Assembly (NCBI GenBank): GCA_039793685.1
Contig: JBDRAL010000095.1
Location: 99,444-163,443, forward strand
Direction of reading: 5' to 3'
DNA from: JAAFHI01 sp039793685
GTDB lineage: Bacteria > Acidobacteriota > Blastocatellia > Chloracidobacteriales > Chloracidobacteriaceae
Length of the DNA: 64,000 nucleotides
Shown here: in pieces, positions 1 to 8,074 of the stretch
Layout: every line of letters starts with the position of its first letter
Position numbering within the stretch: the first letter of the stretch is position 1
Program-made: the position numbers and the translations under genes
The notes under the pieces: generated by a model
Told to the model about the DNA's origin: nothing
The model's database searches: none
The model's input: only the letters and a program-made list of their open reading frames with translations

Positions 1-1275
1 GCGGCGGCGGTCGGCGGCGGAGTGGTTCTCGCTTCCCTGACGGAAGGCGTCCCGCGCCGGATGCTCGTCGCGCGGGTGGGGGCGTTGCTCGGCGGCGGCC
101 TGATTCCACCGGTGATTGCCCTGGCGATGCTGGCGACCCGCATGCCGTTCGGCGTGGCGCTTCAGGGGACGCTCGGCAATTGGGCCTACATCCTCGGAAC
201 CGGGGTCGCGAGCCAGCCCTTCTTTCAGGCCGTCACCGGGTTCGACACGGCTGATCGAAACATCGCGCTGATGCTGTTGCAGTTTCTGGTTCTGGCCGGA
301 ATCGCCACCGCCGGAATGGTGGCCGAAGCCCTGTTGCGTGGCGTGGGGCGCACGCGCTGGGTCGTCGCTGCGGGGCTGGTCCTTGTGGTCGCTGCCGCGG
401 CGCTCTGGTGGGTGGAATGGTATGACTTGCCGCGGGCGTTTCCGATTGTTCTGGTTTTTCTCCTGGCGAAAACGATTCAGGAGTGTCTGCGTGAAAAAGA
501 AGACCCGCGGCTTCGGTTCAGGCTGACTGGTTTGGCAACCTGGATGATCTTCTCGCTGGCATTGCTCGCGAAAACGATTCTGGCCACCCACATCACCCAC
601 TATGGGTTCATTCTCGCCATGCCCGCCACGCTGGTGATTCTGGCCTACCTGCTGTTTGTCGTACCTGTCCGTCTCCGACTGTCCTCACCGAACGCGGGGT
701 GGTTTTTTCAGGCCACGATGGTGGGCTTTACAATCGCGATACTGGTCGCCCATACGATAATTTCCTTTCGGTTCTACTCGTGGAAAAACTTTTCGGTGGG
801 AAGCGGCGGTGACCGGATGGTCACTTATGCGCGGCCATACAGCGTCAAGGGACCGATTCTGGCCGACGCACTGAAGGGAATCGAGGCGTTTGTGCCCCCG
901 GACGGGACGCTGGTGGTCCTGCCCGAGGGAATCACGCTCAACTACCTCGCCCGGCGGCGGAGTTCACTGCCCTACACAGTTTTTGATCCCTATGATCTGG
1001 CGACGTTCGGCGGCGAAGCGGTGGTCCTCAATGTCATGAAACAAAAGAAGCCCGACTACATCGTGCTGCTCGACCGCCAGATGGCCGAATACGGTGTCGG
1101 CCAGTTCGGAGAGGACCCGAACTACGGCAAAATCACCATGGAGTGGATCGCGACGGAATACCGCGCCGTGCGACTCGACGGCAATCTTCCGCTTCAGGGA
1201 AAGGGCTTCGGCATTCTGCTGCTTCAGCGGAAGGATTTGCCGCCGCCGCCCGGTGGGGCGGTGCAGACGCGGTAA
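1..1275 (+). CDS. C-terminal part of a membrane glycosyltransferase-like protein (truncated by window edge)
   Basis: The frame is open to base 1, so the gene begins upstream; a GTG at 22 is only the first start-like codon inside the window. The visible part has about eight hydrophobic segments (roughly residues 15-250 counted from the GTG), followed by a soluble domain of about 150 residues ending in TAA. A polytopic membrane region with a short C-terminal periplasmic domain is the layout of GT39/ArnT-like or other GT-C lipid-sugar transferases. The catalytic N-terminal acidic motif would be outside the window, so the family call is inference. It converges on htrA, whose stop is 7 bases away. 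Confidence 0.6.
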   Translation, partial: AAAVGGGVVLASLTEGVPRRMLVARVGALLGGGLIPPVIALAMLATRMPFGVALQGTLGNWAYILGTGVASQPFFQAVTGFDTADRNIALMLLQFLVLAGIATAGMVAEALLRGVGRTRWVVAAGLVLVVAAAALWWVEWYDLPRAFPIVLVFLLAKTIQECLREKEDPRLRFRLTGLATWMIFSLALLAKTILATHITHYGFILAMPATLVILAYLLFVVPVRLRLSSPNAGWFFQATMVGFTIAILVAHTIISFRFYSWKNFSVGSGGDRMVTYARPYSVKGPILADALKGIEAFVPPDGTLVVLPEGITLNYLARRRSSLPYTVFDPYDLATFGGEAVVLNVMKQKKPDYIVLLDRQMAEYGVGQFGEDPNYGKITMEWIATEYRAVRLDGNLPLQGKGFGILLLQRKDLPPPPGGAVQTR

Positions 1276-1281
1276 TCGCCG

Positions 1282-2739
1282 TTACGGCATCGTCAGTGAC
1301 AAATAGTTGATTGCCAGCCGCCGGTCGCCAGCCGCCGTACGGCCACCGGCGGGGCGCTTGACCATCAGCACCACATCGTCGCCGGGACGCAGCAGCGAGG
1401 TCACTTCCTCGAAATCCGCCTGCGTCCGCACCGGTTTGCGGTTGATGGAAACAATCAGGCTTCCCTCGGTCAGCCCGACTTCGGCGGCAACGCCGAACGG
1501 ACTGACGCCCGTCACCAGCACGCCGTCCGGGTCGGCATAAAGGTTTTCCAGTCCAAGCAGTTTCAACTTGATCGGGGTGGCCGTCGCGACCTGAATGCCG
1601 AGCCGCCGCTGGACCGGGCGTTCGTCGTCGGTGGTCGGCGAATTGGCGTTGCCGCCTTTGCGTTCGATGCGCGGCGGCCCCGTGCGCGCCGGGGGCGAGT
1701 AGCGTTCTTCGGTGCGGAGTTCGGTCGAGCGGAGCTTGCCGTCGCGGATGTAACCGATACGCACCGTCGTATCGCCGGGCGTCGAAGCCAGGTCGCGGAT
1801 GAGGTCGCGGTCGTTGAGAACCTTGCGGTCGTTGAACTCGACGATCACGTCGCCACTCCGCAATCCGGCGGTTTCGGCGGGGCCGCCTTCATCCAGAAAT
1901 TGAACCAGCGCCCCCTCCGGACCGGGCAGGTTGTAAATCCGGGCGAACTGCGGCGTCACGCGGTCAACGTAGATGCCGAGCAGGCTGCGCGAGACGCTGC
2001 CGCGTTCGATGAGTTGCCGCGTCACGTCGCGGACCGTCTGCGCGGGCAGCGCAAAGCCGATCCCGCTGTAACCGCCGTCGCGCGAGGCGATGAGCGTGTT
2101 GACACCGACCACTTCCCCGTTGAGGTTGAGCAGCGGCCCGCCGGAATTGCCAGGATTGATGGCCGCGTCGGTCTGAAGAAACTGCTGGAGCGTGTTGCGC
2201 CGGTCGGTCACGCGCTCCTTCGCGCTGATGATGCCGGTCGTAACGGTCTGTTCGAGGCCGAACGGGCTGCCGATGGCGATGACCCAGTCGCCGACGCGAA
2301 GAATGTCGGAATCTCCGAATGCGAGCGGTTGAAGCCCGCCGCGCGGCTGAATCTTCACGATGGCGAGGTCGGTTTCGGCATCTCCGGCGAGGAACTTCCC
2401 GGCGTATTGCGTGCTGTCCGCCAGCCGGACCGTGATGCGGTTTGCCGATTGGACCACATGAAGATTGGTAACGACATGGCCCTCGCGGTCGATGATGAAT
2501 CCCGAACCGGTCGCCCCGCCCGTGCCCTGTGCGGTCGGCGCGTCCACGGTGCTGATGTTGACCACGCTCGTCCGGGCCTTCTGGGCCACGACCGCAAACG
2601 AAGAACTCAGCGCGTTGAGCGTTTCCTGCGGCGGCGCGGCCTGCGGCGCGGGCGCGGCGAGTCGCCAGCCGACGCCGCTGCCGAGCGCGACGGTAAAAAG
2701 ACAGGTCAGCAGCGAGAGTGTTCGGCGGGATTCGGTCAT
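1282..2739 (-). CDS. HtrA/DegP-like periplasmic serine protease with two PDZ domains
   Basis: 485 residues. A signal-anchor segment (about residues 8-22) is followed by a trypsin-like domain with the full triad: His94 in TNLHVV, Asp124 in TDLAIVKI and Ser199 in GNSGGP. Two PDZ domains follow (about 250-345 and 375-475), joined by a Pro/Arg/Asn-rich linker. This is the DegP/DegQ/HtrA architecture, which degrades or refolds damaged envelope proteins. It lies 5 bases downstream of the phosphatase gene at 2745-3218, so the two are probably one operon. DegP, DegQ and MucD assignments cannot be separated by eye. Confidence 0.93.
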   Translation of the reverse strand: MTESRRTLSLLTCLFTVALGSGVGWRLAAPAPQAAPPQETLNALSSSFAVVAQKARTSVVNISTVDAPTAQGTGGATGSGFIIDREGHVVTNLHVVQSANRITVRLADSTQYAGKFLAGDAETDLAIVKIQPRGGLQPLAFGDSDILRVGDWVIAIGSPFGLEQTVTTGIISAKERVTDRRNTLQQFLQTDAAINPGNSGGPLLNLNGEVVGVNTLIASRDGGYSGIGFALPAQTVRDVTRQLIERGSVSRSLLGIYVDRVTPQFARIYNLPGPEGALVQFLDEGGPAETAGLRSGDVIVEFNDRKVLNDRDLIRDLASTPGDTTVRIGYIRDGKLRSTELRTEERYSPPARTGPPRIERKGGNANSPTTDDERPVQRRLGIQVATATPIKLKLLGLENLYADPDGVLVTGVSPFGVAAEVGLTEGSLIVSINRKPVRTQADFEEVTSLLRPGDDVVLMVKRPAGGRTAAGDRRLAINYLSLTMP

Positions 2740-2744
2740 GCGGG

Positions 2745-3218
2745 TTACTTCTCTTCCTGAATGGCGGTCAGCAGGCCGCGTGAAGCGTCCTCGATCATGT
2801 CGAGGACGCGTTCGAAACCATCGGGACCGCCGTAGTACGGATCAGGCACTTCCGCGACGCCGAGATGCGGCGCGAAGTCGCGCAGAAACAGTTTCACCAC
2901 ATGTGAACGCCCGCGCGGACACATGGATTCAAGAATTTCCAGATTCCATTTATCCATCGCGATGACGTAGTCGAATTCGTTGAAATCGGCGCGTTCGACC
3001 TGCCGCCCGCGCAGGTGGCCGAGTTCATAACCGCGCCGCCGTGCCGCCGCCTGCGAGCGCCGGTCGGGCGGATCGCCGATGTGGTAGTCGTGCGTGCCCG
3101 CCGAATCCACGTCAATGAGGTCGGCCAGACCCGCCTCGGCTACGAATCTGGTGAAAACGCCCTCGGCCGTGGGCGAGCGGCAGATGTTTCCGGTACAAAC
3201 GAACAGAACGCGCTTCAT
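2745..3218 (-). CDS. Low-molecular-weight protein tyrosine phosphatase
   Basis: 157 residues, the normal length for the family. The P-loop CX5R(S) is at Cys8-Arg14-Ser15 (CTGNICRS), and the general acid is Asp126 in DPYYGG near the C-terminus. These enzymes dephosphorylate tyrosine kinases and related proteins, often those controlling exopolysaccharide export; ArsC-type arsenate reductases share the fold but normally lack the DPYYGG form. It is first in a likely two-gene operon with htrA. Heptad repeats begin one base upstream of the start codon, so no conventional ribosome-binding site is visible. Confidence 0.9.
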   Translation of the reverse strand: MKRVLFVCTGNICRSPTAEGVFTRFVAEAGLADLIDVDSAGTHDYHIGDPPDRRSQAAARRRGYELGHLRGRQVERADFNEFDYVIAMDKWNLEILESMCPRGRSHVVKLFLRDFAPHLGVAEVPDPYYGGPDGFERVLDMIEDASRGLLTAIQEEK

Positions 3219-3619
3219 GAATTTTCGATTGAAGATTTTTGAATTGAAGATTTTGAATTGAAGATTTTCGAATGAAGATTGAAGATTTTCGGCTTTCGTT
3301 TCAATGGTTCGGGGCGGGTAGGGGGCGGTGAACGAAGAAAGGTCCGTCCTTAATCGAAAATCTTCAATCGAAAATCTTCAATTCATCGTTTCAACGTCTG
3401 ATGGCGGTTACGAGTCGTCGAACAACGCAAGCCGGTTTCCCCAATCGAAAATCTTCAATCAAAAATCTTCAATTCATCGTTTCAATGGCTCGGGGCGGAC
3501 CGGTGATGGACCGATGAACGGCGGAAGGTCGTTCCCCAATCGAAAATCTTCAATCGAAAATCTTCAATTCGTAGTATCGTCGATTTTCAACACTTTCCCG
3601 TCCCTGGATTTGCGGCCCG
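3219..3619. repeat. Heptad repeat array, family A, with three ~90-base higher-order units
   Basis: This 400-base spacer between divergent genes holds no gene. A left arm (3219-3290) is built of 7-base units of the GATTGAA and GATTTTC type. It is followed by three inverted arms (GAAAATC/TTCAATC units) near 3355-3385, 3446-3476 and 3539-3570. The inverted arms close three tandem units at 3297-3386, 3387-3477 and 3478-3575, each starting CGTTTCAA. The non-heptad centres of units 1 and 3 are clearly related; that of unit 2 is not. About 45 bases remain for a folK promoter; I see no convincing -35/-10 pair. Confidence 0.9.
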
Positions 3620-4132
3620 ATGCAGACTTTTTATCTCGGACTTGGTTCGAATCTGGGCGACCGGCGCTCGCTCCTGCGGGACGCGATGGCCCGCCTGACG
3701 GCGACGGCGAATGCCTGGCGTGGCGCGCTGCTCTACGAGACGGCCCCGCTCGACTACCTCGATCAGCCGTGGTTTCTCAACACGGTCCTCGAAGTGTCCT
3801 TCGCCCAACGAATTGACCCCCACCGGTTTCTCGCCGATTGCCTCGAACTTGAAGCCCGGTTCGGACGCATCCGGCACACACCGAAAGGCGCGCGGACGCT
3901 CGACATCGATCTGTTGCTGTGTCGCGAAAACGGCGACTTCATCACCTGCGATGAAACCCGTGACGGCGTGGCCCTGACGCTGCCGCATCCGCGTCTGCAC
4001 GAACGCCGGTTCGTTCTGGAGCCGCTCTGCGAACTCATTCCCGATGAACGCCATCCGCTCATCGGCCGGACATTTGCCGACCTGCTCTCCGAATGCCGGG
4101 AACATGAAGTAAACCTTGTCTCCGTTCCGTAA
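3620..4132 (+). CDS. folK: 2-amino-4-hydroxy-6-hydroxymethyldihydropteridine pyrophosphokinase (HPPK)
   Basis: 170 residues. Transfers pyrophosphate from ATP to 6-hydroxymethyl-7,8-dihydropterin in cytoplasmic folate synthesis. Hallmarks are the N-terminal LGLGSNLGDR, the PWFLN loop motif, and the metal-binding signature TLDIDLLL followed by LPHPRLHERRFVL. It stands alone with no folP or folB beside it. It ends before a strong bidirectional hairpin shared with convergent pilT. Confidence 0.96.
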   Translation: MQTFYLGLGSNLGDRRSLLRDAMARLTATANAWRGALLYETAPLDYLDQPWFLNTVLEVSFAQRIDPHRFLADCLELEARFGRIRHTPKGARTLDIDLLLCRENGDFITCDETRDGVALTLPHPRLHERRFVLEPLCELIPDERHPLIGRTFADLLSECREHEVNLVSVP

Positions 4133-4149
4133 GAAGCCCGTTGGAAATA

Positions 4150-4190
4150 AAAGAGGGGGAGTCCCGATCCGGTCGGTACTCCCCCCCTTT
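4150..4190. terminator. Bidirectional rho-independent terminator between folK and pilT
   Basis: Arms 4150-4162 and 4178-4190 pair over 13 bases with one mismatch around a 15-base loop. A T-rich run follows on the plus strand and an A-rich run precedes the stem, so it can serve both convergent genes. Confidence 0.85.
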
Positions 4191-4207
4191 CCGTTTTTCG
4201 AAATGTT

Positions 4208-5422
4208 TCAGAAACGACTGATGGCCGAATCGCCTGATTGCGGAGCGTCCGCCGGATTGAGCGGTCCGGTGCCGCCCGAACGCGCGACGAGCCGGTTTTC
4301 CATTTCCTCGCGGGCCTGGTCGGCAGACGTCTGGATGCCTTTCGTCCGCAAGACGAATTCGTCGCGGTTGCTCGCGCCGTTGAGCGCCTGATCGTAGGAA
4401 ATCAGGCCCCGGTTGAGCAGATCGTGAAGCGACTGGTCGAACGTCTGCATGCCGTATTGCGACGTGCCCTGCGCGATGGCGTCGCGGATGAGCGGCGTCT
4501 TTTCCTGATTGACGATGCAGTCGCGGATGTAGGGTGTGGTAATCAGCACTTCCACCGCCGGAACCCGGCTGGTGTTGTCCTTGTTGCGGACGAGCCGCTG
4601 CGAAATGACGCCCTTCAGCACGCTCGCCAGTTGCAGGCGGATCGCCTTCTGCTGGTGCGGCGGAAAAATCGAAACGATGCGGGTGATCGTTTCGGTCGCG
4701 TCGAGCGTGTGGAGCGTCGAAAGCACGAGGTGACCGGTTTCAGCGGCGGTGAGCGCGGTCTCGATGGTTTCGTAATCACGCATTTCGCCGACCAGAATCA
4801 CGTCGGGGTCCTGCCGGAGCGCGCCGCGCAACGCTTCGTGGAAGCTGCGCGTGTCCACGTCCACTTCGCGCTGGTTGACGAACGATTTGCGGTCACGGTG
4901 CAGGAATTCGATCGGGTCCTCGACCGTGATGATGTGCTCCGTCCGGTTACGGTTGATGTAGTCGATGATCGCCGCGAGCGTCGTGGACTTGCCTGACCCG
5001 GTCGTGCCGGTGACGAGAACCAGTCCGCGCCGTTCCTCCGCCACCCGCTCGATGACCGTCGGCAGCTTGAGTTCGTCCACCGTCCGGACCGTCGTCGGAA
5101 TGACGCGGAAAACCATCCCGACCGCCCCGCGCTGCTGGAAGACGTTGCACCGGAACCGGCCGAGGCCCGACACGCCATAGGCAATGTCCACTTCGCAGGC
5201 ATCCTTGAACCGCTGCTTCTGGCGGTTGTTCATGATGCTGAACGCCATCGCCAGCGTGTCTTCGGGGCCGAGGCGCTGTGCCTCCGTCACCGGATGAAGT
5301 TCGCCGTTGATGCGGACGAACGGATAACTGCCGGCCTTGATGTGAAGGTCCGACGCGCCTTTCGAACAGGCGAGCGCCAGCAGCGTTTCGATGCTCAGGG
5401 GTGCTTGCATCTGGGCTTGCAT
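4208..5422 (-). CDS. pilT: PilT-type twitching motility retraction ATPase
   Basis: 404 residues. Walker A GTTGSGKST at 139-147, acidic Asp-box region around 168-175 (VEDPIEF), Walker B ILVGEMRD at 209-216 and the His-box STLHT near 235-239. AIRLQLASVLKGVISQRL follows, typical of PilT. The hexameric cytoplasmic ATPase depolymerises type IV pili. The first ATG is preceded by GGAGG at a 9-base distance, which supports this start over an ATG five codons in. A C-terminal tail of about 45 residues extends past the conserved core. No pilus structural genes are near. Confidence 0.95.
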   Translation of the reverse strand: MQAQMQAPLSIETLLALACSKGASDLHIKAGSYPFVRINGELHPVTEAQRLGPEDTLAMAFSIMNNRQKQRFKDACEVDIAYGVSGLGRFRCNVFQQRGAVGMVFRVIPTTVRTVDELKLPTVIERVAEERRGLVLVTGTTGSGKSTTLAAIIDYINRNRTEHIITVEDPIEFLHRDRKSFVNQREVDVDTRSFHEALRGALRQDPDVILVGEMRDYETIETALTAAETGHLVLSTLHTLDATETITRIVSIFPPHQQKAIRLQLASVLKGVISQRLVRNKDNTSRVPAVEVLITTPYIRDCIVNQEKTPLIRDAIAQGTSQYGMQTFDQSLHDLLNRGLISYDQALNGASNRDEFVLRTKGIQTSADQAREEMENRLVARSGGTGPLNPADAPQSGDSAISRF

Positions 5423-5788
5423 CTGGAGAAGCCTCCGGGTCGTGAAATGGAACCTGACGGAAAGAAGCGTTCAAAAAAGAAGTGAATTCCCGGCATCTTA
5501 CACGCCTTGAAAAACCCGGTCAATTTTGTTGTGTTTTATTTCCAGCAATCTTCGGATTTTTCTCACGCAACCTTCGGCGGCGACGATGGCTCGAACCGGT
5601 TCCGACGTTTTGACACGCTTTCGGTTTTTCGCGTACTTTCCGCGCCTCAATTCAAAGTCTGGAGTCTGGAGTCTGAAGTCTTGAGTCCCGGCCGATTGAT
5701 GGCATCAAAACCGACTCCTGAATTTTGTCTCTGATCCCTGATTCCCGATCCCTGATCCCTGATCCCTTTTCCCACGAGGTACTTCGCA
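5423..5788. repeat. Intergenic region with heptad family D repeats
   Basis: No gene seen in 366 bases. From 5656 to 5689 the sequence is a run of GTCTGGA/GTCTGAA units, and from 5727 to 5767 a run of CTGATCC/CTGATTC/CCGATCC units, both strictly 7 bases long. The second run ends about 20 bases before the redoxin start codon. The AT-richer stretch 5505-5560 probably contains the pilT promoter, but I cannot identify it confidently. Confidence 0.8.
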
Positions 5789-6400
5789 ATGAAACGACTG
5801 CTCCTTTCGTTCTCGCTCATCGGAATTCTTTTCGCGCTCGGCGTCGGTCTGTCGGCCAACGCGGTCGGCGCGGCGGCCTCGCCGGCCCCGAACTTCACGG
5901 CCACCGACAGCAAGGGCAAAACCCATTCCCTCGCGCAGTTTCGCGGCAAATTCGTAGTCCTCGAATGGGTCAACTACGACTGCCCGTTCGTGAAGCGGCA
6001 GTACGGCAGCGGCGCCATGCAGGCACTTCAGAAGAAGTACACGGCGAAGGGCGTCGTGTGGCTTTCAATCAACTCCTCGGCGCAGGGCAAGGAAGGCTTC
6101 TTCTCCGCCGCTGACATCAACGCGAAGATCAAGGAACGCGGCGCGGCCCCGACGGCCTACCTCATCGACACGGACGGTTCGATCGGCAAGGCGTACGGCG
6201 CGAAGACCACGCCCCACATGTTCGTCATCAATCCGAAGGGCGAAATCGTGTATCAGGGCGCGATTGACGACACCCCGTCCGCCGACGTGAACACGAAGGC
6301 AAACGTCAACTACGTCGCGGCGGCGCTCGACGCGGCCATGTCCGGCAAGCCGGTCGCCAACCCGGTGACGAAGTCGTACGGATGCAGCGTGAAGTACTAA
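5789..6400 (+). CDS. Secreted AhpC/TSA-type redoxin (thioredoxin fold)
   Basis: 203 residues. A signal peptide covers residues 1 to about 30. A redoxin domain follows (about 32-190) with a single active-site-position cysteine in NYDCPFVK rather than the CxxC of thioredoxin. The thioredoxin-fold cis-Pro motif is TTPHMF. A second cysteine lies near the C-terminus in YGCSVKY. One peroxidatic-type Cys plus a conserved C-terminal Cys suggests a periplasmic peroxiredoxin-like reductase; the substrate is unknown. The heptad family D block lies just upstream; the closest SD-like sequence is ACGAGGTA. A strong terminator follows. Confidence 0.87.
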   Translation: MKRLLLSFSLIGILFALGVGLSANAVGAAASPAPNFTATDSKGKTHSLAQFRGKFVVLEWVNYDCPFVKRQYGSGAMQALQKKYTAKGVVWLSINSSAQGKEGFFSAADINAKIKERGAAPTAYLIDTDGSIGKAYGAKTTPHMFVINPKGEIVYQGAIDDTPSADVNTKANVNYVAAALDAAMSGKPVANPVTKSYGCSVKY

Positions 6401-6423
6401 TCGGGGTTTTTTGAAACCTTGTA

Positions 6424-6458
6424 AAACGGCGGACCGGAGCGATTCCGGTCCGCCGTTT
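6424..6458. terminator. Strong bidirectional terminator
   Basis: Perfect 14-base stem (6424-6437 with 6445-6458), 7-base loop, then CGTTTTT. It lies between the plus-strand redoxin and the minus-strand gene ending at 6464. Confidence 0.92.
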
Positions 6459-6463
6459 CGTTT

Positions 6464-6856
6464 TTACTCCGCCGAAAGAAAGCGGTTTTGAAGATGGACG
6501 GTTTCAATCCGTTTCCAGAAGGCGAGCACGGTCGTTCCGGTGGATGAATGGTCGCGCCAGACGCCGTTTTCAAGTGCTTCGACAGTCCAGCGACATTCGC
6601 GTCCGCCGCGCGATTCGACCCGCAGGCGGCAATCGTCCGACAGTCCGAACGTGATGCAGTTGAAGGCTTCCATCGGTTCCGTAAACCGCGCGCGCCAGCC
6701 GGAAAAGGCGACTTCATATTCCTCGCCCTCTTTCCGGATTGACACGGCAAACCCGGTGTCGTCCGCCGGGAACACCATGAGCGCGTCGGCTTCCGCCATG
6801 AAGCGGATGTCGGGAAGGTCGATGAGCTTGTCGCGGAGTTCGGCGATGGGGTTCAT
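6464..6856 (-). CDS. Conserved hypothetical protein, translationally coupled to hydrolase
   Basis: 130 residues starting MNPIAELRDKLIDL. The start overlaps the hydrolase stop by an ATGA (6853-6856), so the two are translated together. It is a soluble alpha/beta protein with many aromatic residues in beta-strand-like stretches and one potentially reactive Cys in FNCITF. I do not recognise the family. A longer reading frame to 7063 runs antisense-like through the hydrolase 3' end and is not credible. It may be a small binding-fold partner of the hydrolase. Confidence 0.7.
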   Translation of the reverse strand: MNPIAELRDKLIDLPDIRFMAEADALMVFPADDTGFAVSIRKEGEEYEVAFSGWRARFTEPMEAFNCITFGLSDDCRLRVESRGGRECRWTVEALENGVWRDHSSTGTTVLAFWKRIETVHLQNRFLSAE

Positions 6857-7719
6857 TGGTTTTCGAAGAATTCCAGCACCGCGTTCAATGTTTCCCGCGG
6901 GGCCTCGACCTGCGGATAGTGGCCCATCCCCGGCAGCACGACCGTATCCGGATTCGGCATGAGACTTTGATAGTGCGCGACCAGATGCGCGCCGGAAACC
7001 GGGTCTTCCGGACCATTGACCAGCCGCACCGGAACCGGCGAATTGACGAGCGCGCCGACCCATCGCTCACGATGTTGTTTGCGGTCCGTGATGTAGGAGA
7101 TGAGCCGGTGGTAGATGCGGTCACCACTGTTGTAGCTTACGAGCCGCCAGAAATCGCGCAGTTCGGCGTCCGACGGTTTTGTTCCCGGCCCGAAAACCTT
7201 TGAAAAGTTTTTGCGGAAATTTTTTTCATTCACAAAACGGGACACGAGCGGCCCGAGGGGGCCGACCAGCAGTTTCTGGATGAGCAGCGGGCGGTGCATT
7301 TCGGGAAACAAACCCCCGTTCAGGAAACAGATGCGCCGGATTTCGACGCCCCCCGTTCCGCGCCGTTCGATGAAACGGGCCAGCATTTCCTGCGTGACGC
7401 TCACGCCGAAGTCGTGTGCCAGAATGAAACACCGCTCGACGCCGAGCCTTTTGAGCAGCCGCTCGTGGAGCGTCGCCTGTTCGTGCGTCGAGTAGACGTG
7501 ATCCGACGGCTTGACTGAAAAGCCGAAGCCGAGCATGTCGGGCGCGATCACGCGATAGCGCGCGGTGAGTTCATTCCACATCGGCTCCCAGTCCCACGAG
7601 GCGGTGGGAAAGCCGTGAACGCAGAGCAGCGCGTCGCCCGCGCCGTCATCCCGGTAAAAGATTGGGCGTCCTTCGAAGTCGAAGGTCTTCCCGCCTGCCA
7701 GCCATTCGTCGAGCGTCAT
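6853..7719 (-). CDS. Alpha/beta hydrolase, haloalkane dehalogenase/epoxide hydrolase-like
   Basis: 288 residues. Oxyanion motif HGFPT begins at residue 35. The nucleophile elbow is AHDFGV with Asp103 in place of the usual serine. The acid and base lie in a NGPEDPV stretch and a GMGHYPQVE motif near the C-terminus. An Asp nucleophile groups it with epoxide hydrolases, haloalkane dehalogenases and related meta-cleavage relatives rather than esterases. The substrate is unknown. The first 16 codons and the upstream repeat are duplicated 143 bases further upstream. Confidence 0.85.
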   Translation of the reverse strand: MTLDEWLAGGKTFDFEGRPIFYRDDGAGDALLCVHGFPTASWDWEPMWNELTARYRVIAPDMLGFGFSVKPSDHVYSTHEQATLHERLLKRLGVERCFILAHDFGVSVTQEMLARFIERRGTGGVEIRRICFLNGGLFPEMHRPLLIQKLLVGPLGPLVSRFVNEKNFRKNFSKVFGPGTKPSDAELRDFWRLVSYNSGDRIYHRLISYITDRKQHRERWVGALVNSPVPVRLVNGPEDPVSGAHLVAHYQSLMPNPDTVVLPGMGHYPQVEAPRETLNAVLEFFENQ

Positions 7720-7914
7720 GAATTTTCGATTGAAGATTGAAGATTTTCGATTTCACGCATCGGAACATCCCCATCGAAAATCTTCAATCAAAAATCTTCA
7801 ATCAAAATTTCCCCCTCGAAGTCGAAGGTCTTCCCGCCTGCCAGCCATTCGTCGAGCGTCATGGATTTTCGATTGAAGATTGAAGATTTTCGATTTCACG
7901 CATCGGAACATCCC
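7673..7914. repeat. Direct duplication of the hydrolase 5' end (99 bases, 143-base offset)
   Basis: 7673-7771 and 7816-7914 match at 98 of 99 positions (A7721 versus G7864). Each copy contains the start codon and first 16 codons of the hydrolase read on the minus strand, plus the upstream heptad arm. The outer copy (minus strand from 7863) is a stranded gene fragment with its own ATG. Confidence 0.95.
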
Positions 7915-7985
7915 AATCAAAAATCTTCAATCGAAAATCTTCAATTCCCGAATCTTCAATCAAAAATCTTCAATCGAAAATTTCC
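7720..7985. repeat. Heptad repeat, family A, two inverted-arm elements
   Basis: Units GATTGAA/GATTTTC at 7722-7754 are mirrored by TTCAATC/GAAAATC units at 7774-7810. The same arrangement repeats at 7865-7897 and 7915-7982. Apart from the duplicated 5' hydrolase fragment, this spacer holds no gene. Confidence 0.9.
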
Positions 7986-7987
7986 CC

Positions 7988-8018
7988 TTGAGTCTGACGC
8001 AACGTCAGCCTTTATAAA
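7988..8018 (+). promoter_or_regulatory. MerR-type promoter/operator for the gene at 8075
   Basis: -35 TTGAGT (7988-7993) and -10 TATAAA (8013-8018) are separated by 19 bases, the over-long spacing typical of MerR-controlled promoters. The perfect palindrome CTGACG-CAA-CGTCAG (7994-8008) fills the spacer. This placement is where a MerR dimer binds and untwists the promoter, so the gene is probably autoregulated. Confidence 0.85.
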
Positions 8019-8074
8019 CCTCGCCGGTGACCGAATCGGAGTGATTCGGACGTTTTCAGGGAGGAATCCGAACG

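Noticed and set aside
3297..3575. CRISPR-like array: ~45-base repeats with ~45-base spacers, three units
   Set aside because: The repeats are degenerate heptads, spacers 1 and 3 are related to each other, the units are few, and no cas genes are present.
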